Assembly: GCF_037975245.1 (NCBI RefSeq)
Contig: NC_092570.1
Span: 6,803,001-6,867,000 of the forward strand
Length of the DNA: 64,000 nt
From: Apostichopus japonicus
Taxonomy: Eukaryota; Echinodermata; Holothuroidea; Aspidochirotida; Stichopodidae
Reading direction: 5' to 3'
The notes beneath the pieces were generated by a model. The model worked only from the letters and a program-made list of their open reading frames with translations. It was not told the DNA's origin and searched no databases. Positions 29,201 to 36,988 of this stretch are shown here, piece by piece. Position 1 is the first letter of the stretch, and every line of letters starts with the position of its first letter. The position numbers and the translations under genes were made by a program.

Positions 29201-32200
29201 CTTTGTTGGTTACATGAGGTATTTAATACCTCATATAAGGTAGTTACACCATTGATTAAATGAGGCACACACTACTCTAAGGATGTAATAGAGGTATGTA
29301 TTGATTTTATGAGGTATGCTCTACCTCATCATATGTGATACGTGTATTCAACTCATTATTTTTGGGTAACATCCTCAAGAATGGAATGTACCAGTTTTCA
29401 TGTGTCTCTTCTTTCAGCCTGGCTCTGTCTATATCAATGAAGGATGTTCACAAAAGTGTACATGTATCCTGGGAGAGCTGGAGTGTGAGACCTACCAGTG
29501 TTCTGCTCAGGCCTCCTGCGAGGTGAAATCTGGAAACAGAGGCTGCTATTGTTCTGATGGATACGTTGGAAATGGCCAAGAGTGTGAGCTGGGTAGGTAC
29601 CACATCAGATTTATTCCATTTCCAAGCCTGGCAAAAGTAGGTCAGGGGTCTGCAGCCTCAGTGGTCTTGAGTCACTTAGGGGGCTTGGAAGAGTATGGGA
29701 TCAACAATAATGTTTTATGATTTTCGTAATATAATATAGGAATTAAAAAAATAAATTCATTTTATTGTTTGGCATGGATAAGGATGCATCAGGTAAGATC
29801 TTCTGCCTGCCCACCAGAGAAAAATCCGTAAAGCCTTGAATGTCTAAAGACTATAAAGGGGCCCATCGACATTATTGATCCCAAGCTGTAAATTATCTCT
29901 CAAATCCCTTGTGTATATCCTAATGTTTACTAGCAAATTAAAGCTCAGTTTAAACTCCTTCATTTGAACCCATGCAATTCTGGTCCGTTAGATATATGAT
30001 ATAATAAAAACTCATCTCAGATGTTGTATGTTATATAAAATAAAGCTATCAATGTACACCATTATTAAGGCAGTCTCTGCCCCATATATCTCACTGCATT
30101 GCATCTGCTTCAAGGGGGATGCCTGTGGACAGACCAGAATAGGTAGCCTACTGAAAGATCACAAGCACTCAATTTTTTATTTCTTTCTGGACTTCAAGAC
30201 AAATATTCTCTCTAAATTCATCCTTCTTTTTAGCTGATTGTGAGTGCTTGATCTGGAACAACCTTCACATCCGGACGTTTGACCTGGTCAGCTACTCACA
30301 CAACATCGGATGCGAGTATATAATGGTCGCCGACAGAACTGGAACAGCGCAATTCGAATTGTCCGGTATCTTTGCACAAACTCTGCCGACCGTGCTGACT
30401 GCGCTCAGATTAACATTCGAAGACAGGTCGTACGTCCTGGGAAGCGACGGCCAACTAACAGTAGGTGGTGTTACCGTGGGAACCACTTTCTCAGATGACA
30501 TTGTCACTTTAGTCCGCCTGCCGGAAGCAAGCTCAGTAAGTAGATCTGTCTGTATTAATGTCAGAATATATGTCGGAATAAACAGTTGGACTTGTGCATC
30601 GAATGGTTTATTATAATCGTATCTTTCTCAAAACTGTTGATACGTTCACTGATGAAAGTCAATCTTCCCACCTTTTCCACAGATCCTTACGACTTCCTTT
30701 GGGCTTTCTATTCACTTTAGCATGTCAGGTGTGGCTTCTATTAAAGTGACCCCTGACATGAGGGGAGAAGTTTCTGGTTTGTGTGGAACCTGTAATGCCG
30801 ATGCAGGTGATGAGTTGACCTTGCAGAGCGGAACTGTGGTAAGCCTCTTTTTGTTGCGCAAAAACTTCAAAATTCGATAAGATAAAAAACAAAAATTAAA
30901 AATTGGGTTCCATGGGAAAGGTTGGCCATTAGTTATCATATCAAGTGACACTTTTTGCTGTTATTCATCTGATAGGATTTCAATATTGGTTTTGTAGTTA
31001 GCCACGAAGACATAGTTGCAAGAAGTAGCTTAGAAGAACATGAAGTGCACACTTAGCTTGTATGTGAATCATGCTTTTATATAGTAGGGAAGTACGTAGT
31101 AGTTCTAGTCAGGTCAAACACATTTGAAGTGTCTGATATCATCTATGGTGGGAAGGAGTAATGCACAACTTTGGCTCAAATTCTGGTCACGTTCTTGTAG
31201 TCCCTCGTTTTCAGACCATGTTTTGTTGCTGTTGCTGGTCCTTGCCTGTGGAATTTTCTTCCTACTTATCTCAAAATGTGCTCCTCGGTTTGTCTTTTGA
31301 AATGTTAGCTTGAAACTTATCTTTTTAAGCTAGGTTTTGATGTCTAATCTCTTCTGCTTTCTTTTTGTATCTTTTTATGCGTTTTATTCATTTACTTCTC
31401 TTTATTCTTCTTTTGTTGTACGGTGCAACAGATTATTTTTTATAGTTGTGTCGCTTTATAAATTTTATTATTATTATTATCGTTATATGATAATTTCACA
31501 AGTTGTCTATAAACTTTGCATACTGTGGTAATATGCATATGTAGCTGCACTAATCCATTAGACAGTGTAGGTTAAAGCCAAGTTGAAACCACTTTTTTTA
31601 AAATCCAAACAGCCTCAATAAAAATGACTAAAATTGTTAACATGGCAAAAATAATTAAACATAAAATTAGAAAAAAATTAGACATAACTTAAATGTATGT
31701 GCAGTTAAGGAAATTTTCTAATTCTGGTGAACTCTGATCAAATCATTGAGAATATTTGCATAGCTGAAGGACAAAATTAAACCACAGAGCAAAATCAGAG
31801 GGATCATCATTACTGCTGTCAGCAAAATACAGATATGCATGCACAGATGATAACAAAAAAAAGTGGTTTTCCCCTGGGCTAAGGGATCCCTTGTTCTCTG
31901 GACCATAGGTTAAAACTAAACCATGCCTCCAGATAAAGAATGTCAGTGATTTCTTCAACTGCACTTAGCGCGTTTTAGTGCGTTGAAATAAAATTTAATT
32001 TTGTTGTTATTTTCTCCTGTATCTTAAGACCGGTGATCTAGTTGCCTTTGCTGCAAATTGGCTCACAGATGAATGTTTGGCGACTCCACAAACAACCGAT
32101 TCTTGCAGCGGTGATGAGGTACAAGCTAGAGACAGGTGTTACTACCTCATCAATCCTAATGGTGAGTAGTAGACTACTTTGAAATGAGGTACAAGCCAGA

Positions 32201-35200
32201 AATATAGGTGTCACTACCTCAATAACATGAATGATGAGTAGTAGACTACTTTGTAATGAGGTACAAGCCAGAGATATAGGTGTCACTACCTCAATAACAT
32301 GAATGATGAGTAGTAGACTACTTTGTAATGAGGTACAAGCCAGAGATATAGGTGTCACTACCTCAATAACATGAATGATGAGTAGTAGACTACTTTGTAA
32401 TGAGGTACAAGCCAGAGATATAGGTGTCACTACCTCAATAACATGAATGATGAGTAGTAGACTACTTTGTAATGAGGTACAAGCTAGAGATATTGGTGTC
32501 ACTACCTCAATAACATGAATGATGAGTAGTAGACTACTTTGTAATGAGGTACAAGCCAGAGGTATAGGTGTCACTACCTCAATAACATGAATGATGAGTA
32601 GTAGACTACTTTGTAATGAGGTACAAGCCAGAGATATAGGTGTCACTACCTCAATAACATGAATGATGAGTAGTAGACTACTTTGTAATGAGGTACAAGC
32701 TAGAGGTATAAGTGTCACTACCTCAATATCATGAATGATGAGTAGTAGACTACTTTGTAATGAGGTACAAGCTAGAGATATTGGTGTCACTACCTCAATA
32801 ACATGAATGATGAGTAGTAGACTACTTTGTAATGAGGTACAAGCCAGAGGTATAGGTGTCACTACCTCAATAACATGAATGATGAGTAGTAGACTACTTT
32901 GTAATGAGGTACAAGCCAGAGATATAGGTGTCACTACCTCAATAACATGAATGATGAGTAGTAGACTACTTTGTAATGAGGTACAAGCCAGAGATATAGG
33001 TGTCACTACCTCAATAACATGAATGATGAGTAGTAGACTACTTAAGAATGAGGTACAAGCCAGAGATATAGGTGTCACTACCTCAATAACATGAATGATG
33101 AGTAGAAGATTACTTCTTGTTAATGAGGTACAAGCCAGAGATATAAGTGTCACTACCTCATTAACACTAATGGTGAGTAAAAGACTACTTGGGAATGAGG
33201 TACAAGCTAGAGATAAAGGTGTTACTACCTCATTAATCTTAATGGTGAGTAGTTGAGTCAAAGAAAAAATTCATCTAGTCAATATTACTTTCTTCTTCTT
33301 CTTGGTAAATGTAGCAAAAATAGTGGAATTATTGTAATTTCAGTAAGACACCAGAAGTACCACATATTAGTAGATGATGATTGTATTACATGTTACAATC
33401 TCAATTTGAATTCATTTTCAGTTTTCAATATTAATATTTTTTAAATTTCTGCAGGTATCTTTGCCGATTGTCACGACTTTGTTATTCCCGATTCACACTA
33501 CGAGACCTGCATCAAAGATTTCTGTGTAGACGAAGCCTCCATCATAGACTGCTTCGCTGTGTACGCCACAAAGTGTCATGCTGCAGGGGGACCAGTCGTT
33601 AACTGGAGAACTGAAATACCTGACTGTGGTTAGTAATGGCTTGAGGTTGCTGTGCTTATACCAAATTTAGTCAGGGGAGGGAGGAAGGGGGGAGGGGAAG
33701 GAAGATCTGGTTAGGGGAAGGGGTGTATGTTTGGGAGAATATTTTGTCATGTTTAGTTTAGTTTAGAGAACCAAGGATCAGGAAGCCTTACAGTAGCTTA
33801 TTTGAGATCCTATCCGTGTTAGATTGTGTAGATGTGGTGATGCTTGATCACTTATTAAATGGGCAAACAGGATCAGAAATTGACTGGTGATATTGTACCA
33901 GCATTCCAATTTACTATTAAAAATTAGGCCTGGCATAGAAAAAGTGAAAATGGAAGACACTACACATTATCTTTTTGTCTGTCTATCCATTTGGGACTTA
34001 ATTTCTGTACAGTAGGGGAAAAACTTCACAATTATTTCTTTGCTTTTAGAAATGACTTGCCCAGCCTCTACTACTTATGCAACATGTGCATCTGCCTGCA
34101 CACCAAGCTGTGTGGATCTAGACGGCAGTGAAGACTGTCTCCACGGGTGCATTGAGACCTGTTCTTGTAACTTTGGCTCAATCTTGAAAGACGGAGGGTG
34201 TGTCAAAGAGACGGAGTGCGACTGCTACACTGAGGAATACGGTATCATAGACGTAAGTTAATCATACTGCTACACTGAGGAATACAGTATCATAGACGTG
34301 AGTTAATCATACTGCTACAGTGAGCAATACGGTATCATAGACATAAGTTAATCATACTGCTACACTGAGGAAGAAAGTATCACAGATGTATGTTAATTTT
34401 TTTGGGAGTTGAAATGCGGGGGGGGGGGGGTGGAGGGGGGCTTTGGTGGGGCAGATGGTTTAGGTAAAAAAGTCTTAATGGTTTGTTATATTGAGTCAGT
34501 GTATAGAGTACTTTGGCTGTATCTTGATGGATGGAGAGTGCAGTCAAGATCCAGAGTGTGAATGTTTCATTGAGGACTACAGTATCATAGTTTAAGTCTT
34601 TACAATCTTAACTGGTAACCCTTTCATTCTCTTCCTTGCCTCTTCAGGAAGGTATAGTCCTGGTCAACGATGACTGCACAGCGACCTACGAATGTATTGA
34701 TGGAACCGTTCAGACTAACGGGGAGTACGTCTGCTCACCAGATGCATTCTGTGGTGTGAAGGATGAAGTACAAGGATGTCACTGCAACGAAGGTTTCGAG
34801 GGAGACGGTGAAACTTGCGAGCAGGTCGCCCAAGCTCCAGCTGACTGTTATGAACTGTTTCTTAGCGGAGAGACATTGGACGGTGTTTACACCATCGCCC
34901 CTCCCGGCTATCCTGGTGGATCCTTGGAGGTCTACTGTGACATGACCACTGATGGAGGTGGTTGGACGGTATGTTCTTTTCTTGCAATACTAATGTATCA
35001 CAATGACTTTTATGGTCATCTGTACCCCTCCATCTCCTCCCCCCCCCCACACCTAAAGGAGCTATAGAAAGTAGCACATTCTGTACAGATGGAAGGATAT
35101 GCCACATATTCTCCCCATTGACTTATGCAGTAACATTGTCATAGTGTTATGGTTTCAACCAGCACAAACTACCTCCCACTTATATAGCTGACATAGCTGT

Positions 35201-36988
35201 CTCCCTGTTCCTACCCTTCTCCTCTACCCTGTCCCCTCTCTGCCCCCCCCCCTTCTCCCCTTCCACATTATCTGACATTAGCTAGAAGCATATACTCCAT
35301 AGAAAGTAAGATTGATCTCTAATGTCTGCTTTTGACTGGTAGAAAGTATTTCTCATTTGATAGCTTTCAGATTCAGCTGTTCATGGCACCAATCCATACC
35401 ATGATTGCAAAAGAGTTTTAACTACAAGAGGTTGAATTTTTTAGTCAATGATTTCTAAACCTATTCATGCCTCAAGGGGTTTCTTACTCTACTCTCCGTC
35501 CATCCGAAGACATAAAAATAGGTGGAAATTCCTTCAGTAACCAAGTCGTTTTCTTACTCCGTACCTCCATATAATGCACTGCAACTCATTTGACCAAGAA
35601 ACCAAAACCTGAAACATCTATAAATCCCCCCCTCCCCCCCCCCTCTTTCCATCGTCCATGTGCCTGTCTTGATTCAAACAGTATAGGCTAAACTAGAAAG
35701 ACAACAGTGATCATCTATTCCATGTATCCTTATTAAACGTCTTTCTCATATTTTACCTTTGCCAGGTTTTCCAAAATAGGCAAGACTTGAGTGTGGACTT
35801 CAACCGCGGTTGGGACGATTACAAGAACGGCTTTGGGGACGTCAACGGTGATTACTGGTTGGGTAACGAGGCCATTCATTACATCACTAACCAGAGGGAG
35901 ACCAGCATGCGAATCGAACTGACAAACACATTTAGTATGAGTTCTTACGGTCTTTATGGAGTCTTCAGGGTCTCAGCGGAAGAGGACAAATACCGAATCC
36001 ACTGGCAATACACATCAGGAACTTTCTTATGTGAGTACTTATAAATTTTTCAGTATTGCAGTCAAAACATGCTAGATTGACCAAACTGATCACTAATGCC
36101 TGAAAGTTTTCATTTCATTTTCTTTTAACCGTCAGCCCATTTTGCTATTGACTGACACATTTTTGGATTCGATGATAATCGTAACCAATGCAGTCATGAT
36201 GGCGTGTTCGTGGGTGAGCGTGTGTGTGACGGTGATGCCTAACTTGTAAACATGATATTTCAAGTAAAAAGCCATGGATACTTTCATTCTTCATATGTGA
36301 TGCGTCGTATTGAGAGGAAGGAACCTATTGTTTTTTGTGGAAGTCAAAGATCATCTGACGTCACCAGACATCAAAAACTGAAAACCTTGTGAACATGATA
36401 TCTCAAGATGGGAATCATGGATACTTTTCATTCACGGTATCCATATATGTCACATTGAGAGAAAGAACCATATTGTTTTTGTTGGGGGCCAAAGGTCATC
36501 TGAGGTCACCAGATGTCCAAATCTGAAAACTTTGTAAACACTATATCTCAAGTTAGGAAGCATGGTTACTTCTCATACTTACCATGTGGATGTGTTATAT
36601 TGAGTAATGGAACTTTGTTCTGTTTAGTGGAGGTCAAAGATTTAGCATAAAATTTAATCCTCTAAACTAATGACAGCAAACCTATGTTACTTTTCAAACC
36701 ACATACAGCTGTCGTTCATTGAAATAAATCGAGTCAATTTCTTCTTCCCTGTTTTTCCTTATCATTACAGTTAATGCTTTAACTAGTCACAATGACATGC
36801 CATTCACGACCTCTGACCGGGACAATGATAACAGGCTTGAGGGTAACTGCGCCGTGATCGGCACCGGTGGCTGGTGGTATAATGATTGCTTTTATTCTAA
36901 TCTCAACGGTCAGGATAGAGATCAATTCTACTTCAGTCCATTCCATGCCAGTAAATCCCAGATGAAGGTACGACCAAGCAGTCCTTGA
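1078..36988 (+). CDS. Giant VWD-C8-TIL repeat protein with C-terminal fibrinogen-related domain (3' part of gene, 37 exons)
   Basis: Spliced gene on the + strand whose 5' end is outside the window. Thirty-seven exons, each bounded by AG and GT and joined in frame, give 7,419 nt ending in TGA at 36986-36988. The order is five VWD exons of a partial module, five full modules of 396-402 residues (the last runs into the FReD), then a fibrinogen-related domain. VWD-C8-TIL arrays are known in FCGBP, zonadhesin and gel-forming mucins, which are secreted, disulfide-rich, mucus or matrix proteins. FReDs bind carbohydrates or acetyl groups in innate recognition proteins. The combination suggests a secreted adhesive or mucosal defence protein, which is inference. 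No membrane segment follows the FReD, so the protein should be secreted. Exon coordinates are given in the module entries. The exact orthologue is not recognised. Confidence 0.88.
2695..3165 (+). repeat. 42-bp tandem array copying an exon end plus splice donor, 11 copies
   Basis: The unit contains GATCCATTAG followed by GTRAGTAG. Donor-like GT sites fall exactly 42 bp apart at 2721 (the real donor), 2763, 2805 and so on to 3141. The first unit overlaps the coding end of exon 2576-2720; the others lie in the intron. Reading through the real donor gives GGT GAG TAG, so use of any downstream donor would add a stop. Confidence 0.95.
5209..6512 (+). other. Intron between module 1 and module 2
   Basis: 1.3-kb phase-1 intron that separates two cassettes. 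It contains C-rich runs near 5336-5360. On the minus strand about 5950-6095 there is a short Cys/His-rich frame flanked by stops (see findings). No exon on the + strand was recognised. Confidence 0.6.
6513..11089 (+). CDS. Module 2: complete VWD-C8-TIL-TILa/EGF-like cassette
   Basis: Exons 6513-6841, 7205-7363, 7823-7967, 8832-9014, 9855-10054 and 10915-11089 (1,191 nt, 397 residues). VWD begins [14 protein letters not shown] and ends [15 protein letters not shown], so both the calcium-site strand and the CGLCG motif are intact. It carries GDPH, the Asp-Pro site at which several mucin and FCGBP VWD domains are known to self-cleave at low pH. C8 ([19 protein letters not shown]), TIL ([18 protein letters not shown]) and the TILa/EGF-like end follow. 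The last exon is preceded by a tandem array of acceptors and followed by an array of its donor end. Confidence 0.92.
8010..8255. repeat. SINE-like dispersed repeat in intron
   Basis: This stretch ends with a block reading GACTCGAACTCGG, then a pyrimidine/purine tail with ACCACTGAGGTAACACTCC. On the reverse strand this gives a GAGTTCGAGTC box resembling a pol III B box, so a tRNA-derived SINE is likely. A stretch near 51790-52025 has a similar style of tail. The family is not identified. Confidence 0.45.
9535..9850 (+). pseudogene. Decayed tandem copies of the start of the module 2 TIL exon
   Basis: Just upstream of the real TIL exon (9855) there are three diverged stretches with CAGAACC- or CCAGAAC-like starts (about 9538, 9664 and 9738). 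Each is followed some 35-50 bp later by a GATCC-TTG or GGACCTTG-like block matching GATCCTTGCGGTTCAGCCTG of the real exon. I read them as eroded duplications of the acceptor and exon head; none keeps a usable frame. Confidence 0.4.
10690..10914 (+). repeat. 33-bp tandem array of splice acceptors, 7 copies
   Basis: The unit is a pyrimidine-rich acceptor TTCTGTTTACAG followed by ATAAAGTGACAAATTCTTTGG. TTACAG recurs at 10711, 10744, 10777, 10810, 10843, 10876 and 10909. The last one is the real acceptor of exon 10915-11089. The spacing is 11 codons, yet use of an upstream acceptor would add ATA AAG TGA and so terminate the protein. Confidence 0.93.
11068..11490 (+). repeat. About 66-bp tandem array copying the end and donor of the module 2 last exon
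   Basis: GATGGTACATGTGAAAGA plus GTAGGTGTAGG recurs with a spacing of 66-67 bp from the real exon end (11089) to about 11490. There are six to seven copies that diverge with distance. The first copy overlaps the coding exon. Confidence 0.85.
11752..18611 (+). CDS. Module 3: complete VWD-C8-TIL-TILa/EGF-like cassette
   Basis: Exons 11752-12080, 12831-12986, 16000-16144, 17148-17339, 17807-18015 and 18437-18611 (1,206 nt, 402 residues). VWD starts [13 protein letters not shown], so the usual GDPH is GNPH here and the Asp-Pro cleavage site is absent. The second half ends [16 protein letters not shown]8 is [22 protein letters not shown] starts [19 protein letters not shown]. The end unit closes YSGDGQTC. 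The intron between the second and third exons is about 3 kb, because an 85-bp array built from the exon end and a 1.9-kb mobile element lie in it. The last donor is taken at 18612 (GTAAGT), which keeps the 175-nt exon length of all the other modules. Confidence 0.92.
12081..12830 (+). other. Intron, unclassified sequence
   Basis: The part from 12113 to 12560 is less AT-rich than its neighbours and contains a short hairpin CCCCACTAATCAAGTGGGG near 12484-12502. An 80-codon frame (12113-12355) has no recognised domain. It may be a fragment of a repeat. Confidence 0.35.
12922..15765 (+). repeat. 85-bp tandem array copying the CGMCGTC exon end and donor, 11 copies, split by a mobile element
   Basis: The unit runs from TGGTATGTGTGGTACATG through the coding end ACCTAATGGAGAACTT into GTAAGTATTATATG. 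Donors occur every 85 bp at 12987 (real), 13072, 13157, 13242, 13327, 13412, 13497 and 13582. After the inserted element they resume at 15568, 15653 and 15736. Read-through past the real donor meets TGA within the first unit. Confidence 0.95.
13610..15508. mobile_element. 1.9-kb foldback-like DNA element with TATTCGAATA-rich arms
   Basis: The ends are inverted: CCCTTACCTAACACGAATA at the left and, reverse-complemented, CCCTTAACCAACACGAATA at the right. The dinucleotide TG flanks both sides and could be a 2-bp target duplication. Both arms are packed with palindromic TATTCGAATA steps (13620-14060 and 15255-15495). A 26-bp inverted repeat with 25 matches pairs 13745-13770 with 13904-13929. No transposase was seen. 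It interrupts the 85-bp array cleanly, so it arrived after the array expanded. Confidence 0.75.
16180..16380. repeat. About 66-bp tandem repeat, 3 copies
   Basis: Three copies of a unit with GGATATTTAGCAAGACATG and CTCAACACACTAACTA follow the donor of exon 16000-16144 by about 35 bp. Unlike the other arrays this one does not include the splice site. Confidence 0.85.
19217..24496 (+). CDS. Module 4: VWD-C8-TIL-TILa/EGF-like cassette with altered VWD cysteines
   Basis: Exons 19217-19539, 20540-20716, 22253-22397, 22706-22888, 23424-23626 and 24322-24496 (1,206 nt, 402 residues). VWD starts [13 protein letters not shown] with GDPH intact. Its first cysteine pair is missing, and the second half reads [15 protein letters not shown] where the family has CGLCG and another Cys, so two conserved cysteines are replaced by Phe and Ala. 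C8 ([19 protein letters not shown]), TIL ([18 protein letters not shown]) and the end unit are normal. The coordinated loss of cysteines suggests a relaxed or differently bonded VWD rather than a sequencing error, because the frame is intact. Confidence 0.9.
19634..20277. mobile_element. 644-bp non-autonomous DNA transposon with 8-bp target duplication
   Basis: The ends are GGGACAAACTAAAACGAATG at the left and, reverse-complemented, GGGTGTTACTAAAACGAATG at the right. A perfect 8-bp direct repeat GTTTTCCT flanks it (19626-19633 and 20278-20285). CGAATGAC steps are repeated inside the left arm. An 8-bp duplication fits hAT, P or Merlin-type transposases; GG ends favour Merlin, but this is not proven. 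Related end sequences occur near 47350-47540 and 49380-49850. Confidence 0.8.
20885..21285 (+). pseudogene. Diverged tandem duplicate of the end of the module 4 VWD exon and its intron
   Basis: The stretch from about 20885 repeats the end of exon 20540-20716 (GGTATGGCTAACGGTAACAG, GGTGAAGTGGTAAGG) and then the following intron sequence, with many changes and a frame-breaking deletion. A further copy of the downstream intron part lies at about 21180-21285. It shows the same kind of junction duplication as the younger arrays, at a decayed stage. Confidence 0.65.
21410..21790 (+). repeat. tRNA-derived SINE-like repeat
   Basis: GTGGTGCAGTGGTTGGATCGG resembles a pol III A-box region, and GGTTCGAAACG about 55 bp later resembles a B box. 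A body with ATCCGAAGGGGATGTTAAATGG follows. No typical microsatellite tail was seen. It lies in the 1.5-kb intron between exons 20540-20716 and 22253-22397. Confidence 0.55.
23090..23423 (+). repeat. Two-copy intron duplication containing an acceptor-like site
   Basis: The block with CAAGGGATGCACATCTCA occurs at about 23150-23170 and 23325-23342, with similar flanks including AAATTATTTGTCAT. The middle of the second copy carries CATCCAGCTGCTCCCATAG, resembling the true acceptor and exon start CAGCTGCTCCCTGCCC at 23424. Confidence 0.6.
25059..29592 (+). CDS. Module 5: complete canonical VWD-C8-TIL-TILa/EGF-like cassette
   Basis: Exons 25059-25387, 26340-26498, 27129-27270, 27690-27869, 28666-28868 and 29418-29592 (1,188 nt, 396 residues). 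VWD starts [19 protein letters not shown] and ends [15 protein letters not shown], the most canonical of the set and with the GDPH cleavage motif. C8 is [22 protein letters not shown] starts [19 protein letters not shown]. The end unit closes YVGNGQEC. The donor after the TIL exon is GTATAA (28869), weaker than the GTRAG donors elsewhere. Confidence 0.92.
29018..29335. repeat. Palindrome-bearing tandem repeat, about 145-bp period
   Basis: Two full copies and one partial copy each contain short palindromes of the type TGAGGTATGTCATACCTCA (29164-29184) and GAGGTATTTAATACCTCA. It lies in an intron of module 5 and carries no splice site. Confidence 0.7.
30234..34842 (+). CDS. Module 6: degenerate VWD, C8, TIL, TILa/EGF-like
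   Basis: Exons 30234-30535, 30683-30838, 32029-32161, 33455-33628, 34050-34252 and the first part of 34648-34968. The reading frame is open, but VWD is shortened and degenerate. It starts [18 protein letters not shown], so GDPH has become NNLH and the FDG-Y-F signature is lost. The second half reads [15 protein letters not shown], with Ser for the first Cys of CGLCG. C8 ([19 protein letters not shown]) and TIL ([19 protein letters not shown]) remain recognisable. As the last module before the FReD it may act as a spacer, which is inference. Two of its exon ends have seeded tandem arrays. Confidence 0.88.
30839..32028 (+). other. Intron, nothing recognised
   Basis: 1.2-kb phase-0 intron of module 6. 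It is AT-rich, with an ATT microsatellite near 31460-31480. No further exon or element is supported. Confidence 0.6.
32116..33255 (+). repeat. 72-bp tandem array copying an exon end plus donor, about 16 copies
   Basis: The unit holds GAGGTACAAGCYAGAGAYA, a tract GTGTYACTACCTCAWYAA derived from the coding end of exon 32029-32161, then the donor region. Starts of GAGGTACAAGC lie 72 bp apart over most of the array (32258, 32330 and so on). The real exon and the last two copies keep AATG|GTGAGT. Nearly all internal copies read AATGATGAGTAG, so the GT of the donor is lost there. A long minus-strand frame across the array is a by-product of the in-frame period. Confidence 0.95.
34221..34400 (+). 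repeat. 45-bp tandem array copying the module 6 TIL exon end plus donor, 4 copies
   Basis: ACTGCTACACTGAGGAATAC recurs at 34221, 34266, 34311 and 34356. Donor positions are 34253 (real, GTAAGT), 34298 (GTGAGT), 34343 (AT in place of GT) and 34388 (GTATGT). The 45-bp step keeps frame, but read-through past the real donor gives GTA AGT TAA and stops. Confidence 0.92.
34512..34590 (+). pseudogene. Relic of a duplicated TIL exon end
   Basis: The stretch reads as [18 protein letters not shown] followed by a version of the TEEYGIID end, matching [18 protein letters not shown] of the true exon 34050-34252. The donor position has decayed to TTTAAG. It has no acceptor of its own. It lies between the 45-bp array and the next exon, and shows that a larger piece of the exon was once duplicated. 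Confidence 0.75.
34843..36988 (+). CDS. C-terminal fibrinogen-related domain (FReD) and stop
   Basis: Encoded by the end of exon 34648-34968, then 35766-36030 and 36771-36988. It begins [10 protein letters not shown], contains [38 protein letters not shown], the calcium-site type run [13 protein letters not shown] and GGWWYNDC, and ends [10 protein letters not shown] then TGA (36986-36988). This is the normal order and length (about 220 residues) of a complete FReD, including the terminal MKIRP-type strand. An apparent donor GTACGA at 36968 was rejected, because the read-through gives the expected C-terminus. FReDs in ficolins, tachylectins and FREPs bind sugars or acetyl groups; the ligand here is unknown. 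Confidence 0.95.
36240..36645. repeat. About 145-bp tandem repeat in the last intron, 3 diverged copies
   Basis: Blocks with TATCTCAAG, a CATGG-TACTT step, a TATTGAG-RR-GAAC step and GGTCATCTGAGGTCACCAGA recur at about 36254, 36401 and 36542. The origin is unknown. Confidence 0.65.

Noticed and set aside
2695-33255. CRISPR-like appearance of regularly spaced repeats
   Set aside because: The units are contiguous tandem copies without unique spacers, lie in introns of an animal gene and have no cas genes nearby.
32038-33261. 407-codon minus-strand frame with a repetitive protein
   Set aside because: The frame exists only because the 72-bp tandem unit is a multiple of three and lacks stops on that strand. 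It overlaps the true exon on the other strand.
36968-36973. Possible splice donor GTACGA after MK in the last FReD exon
   Set aside because: Read-through gives MKVRPSSP and a stop, which matches the usual C-terminus of fibrinogen-related domains.
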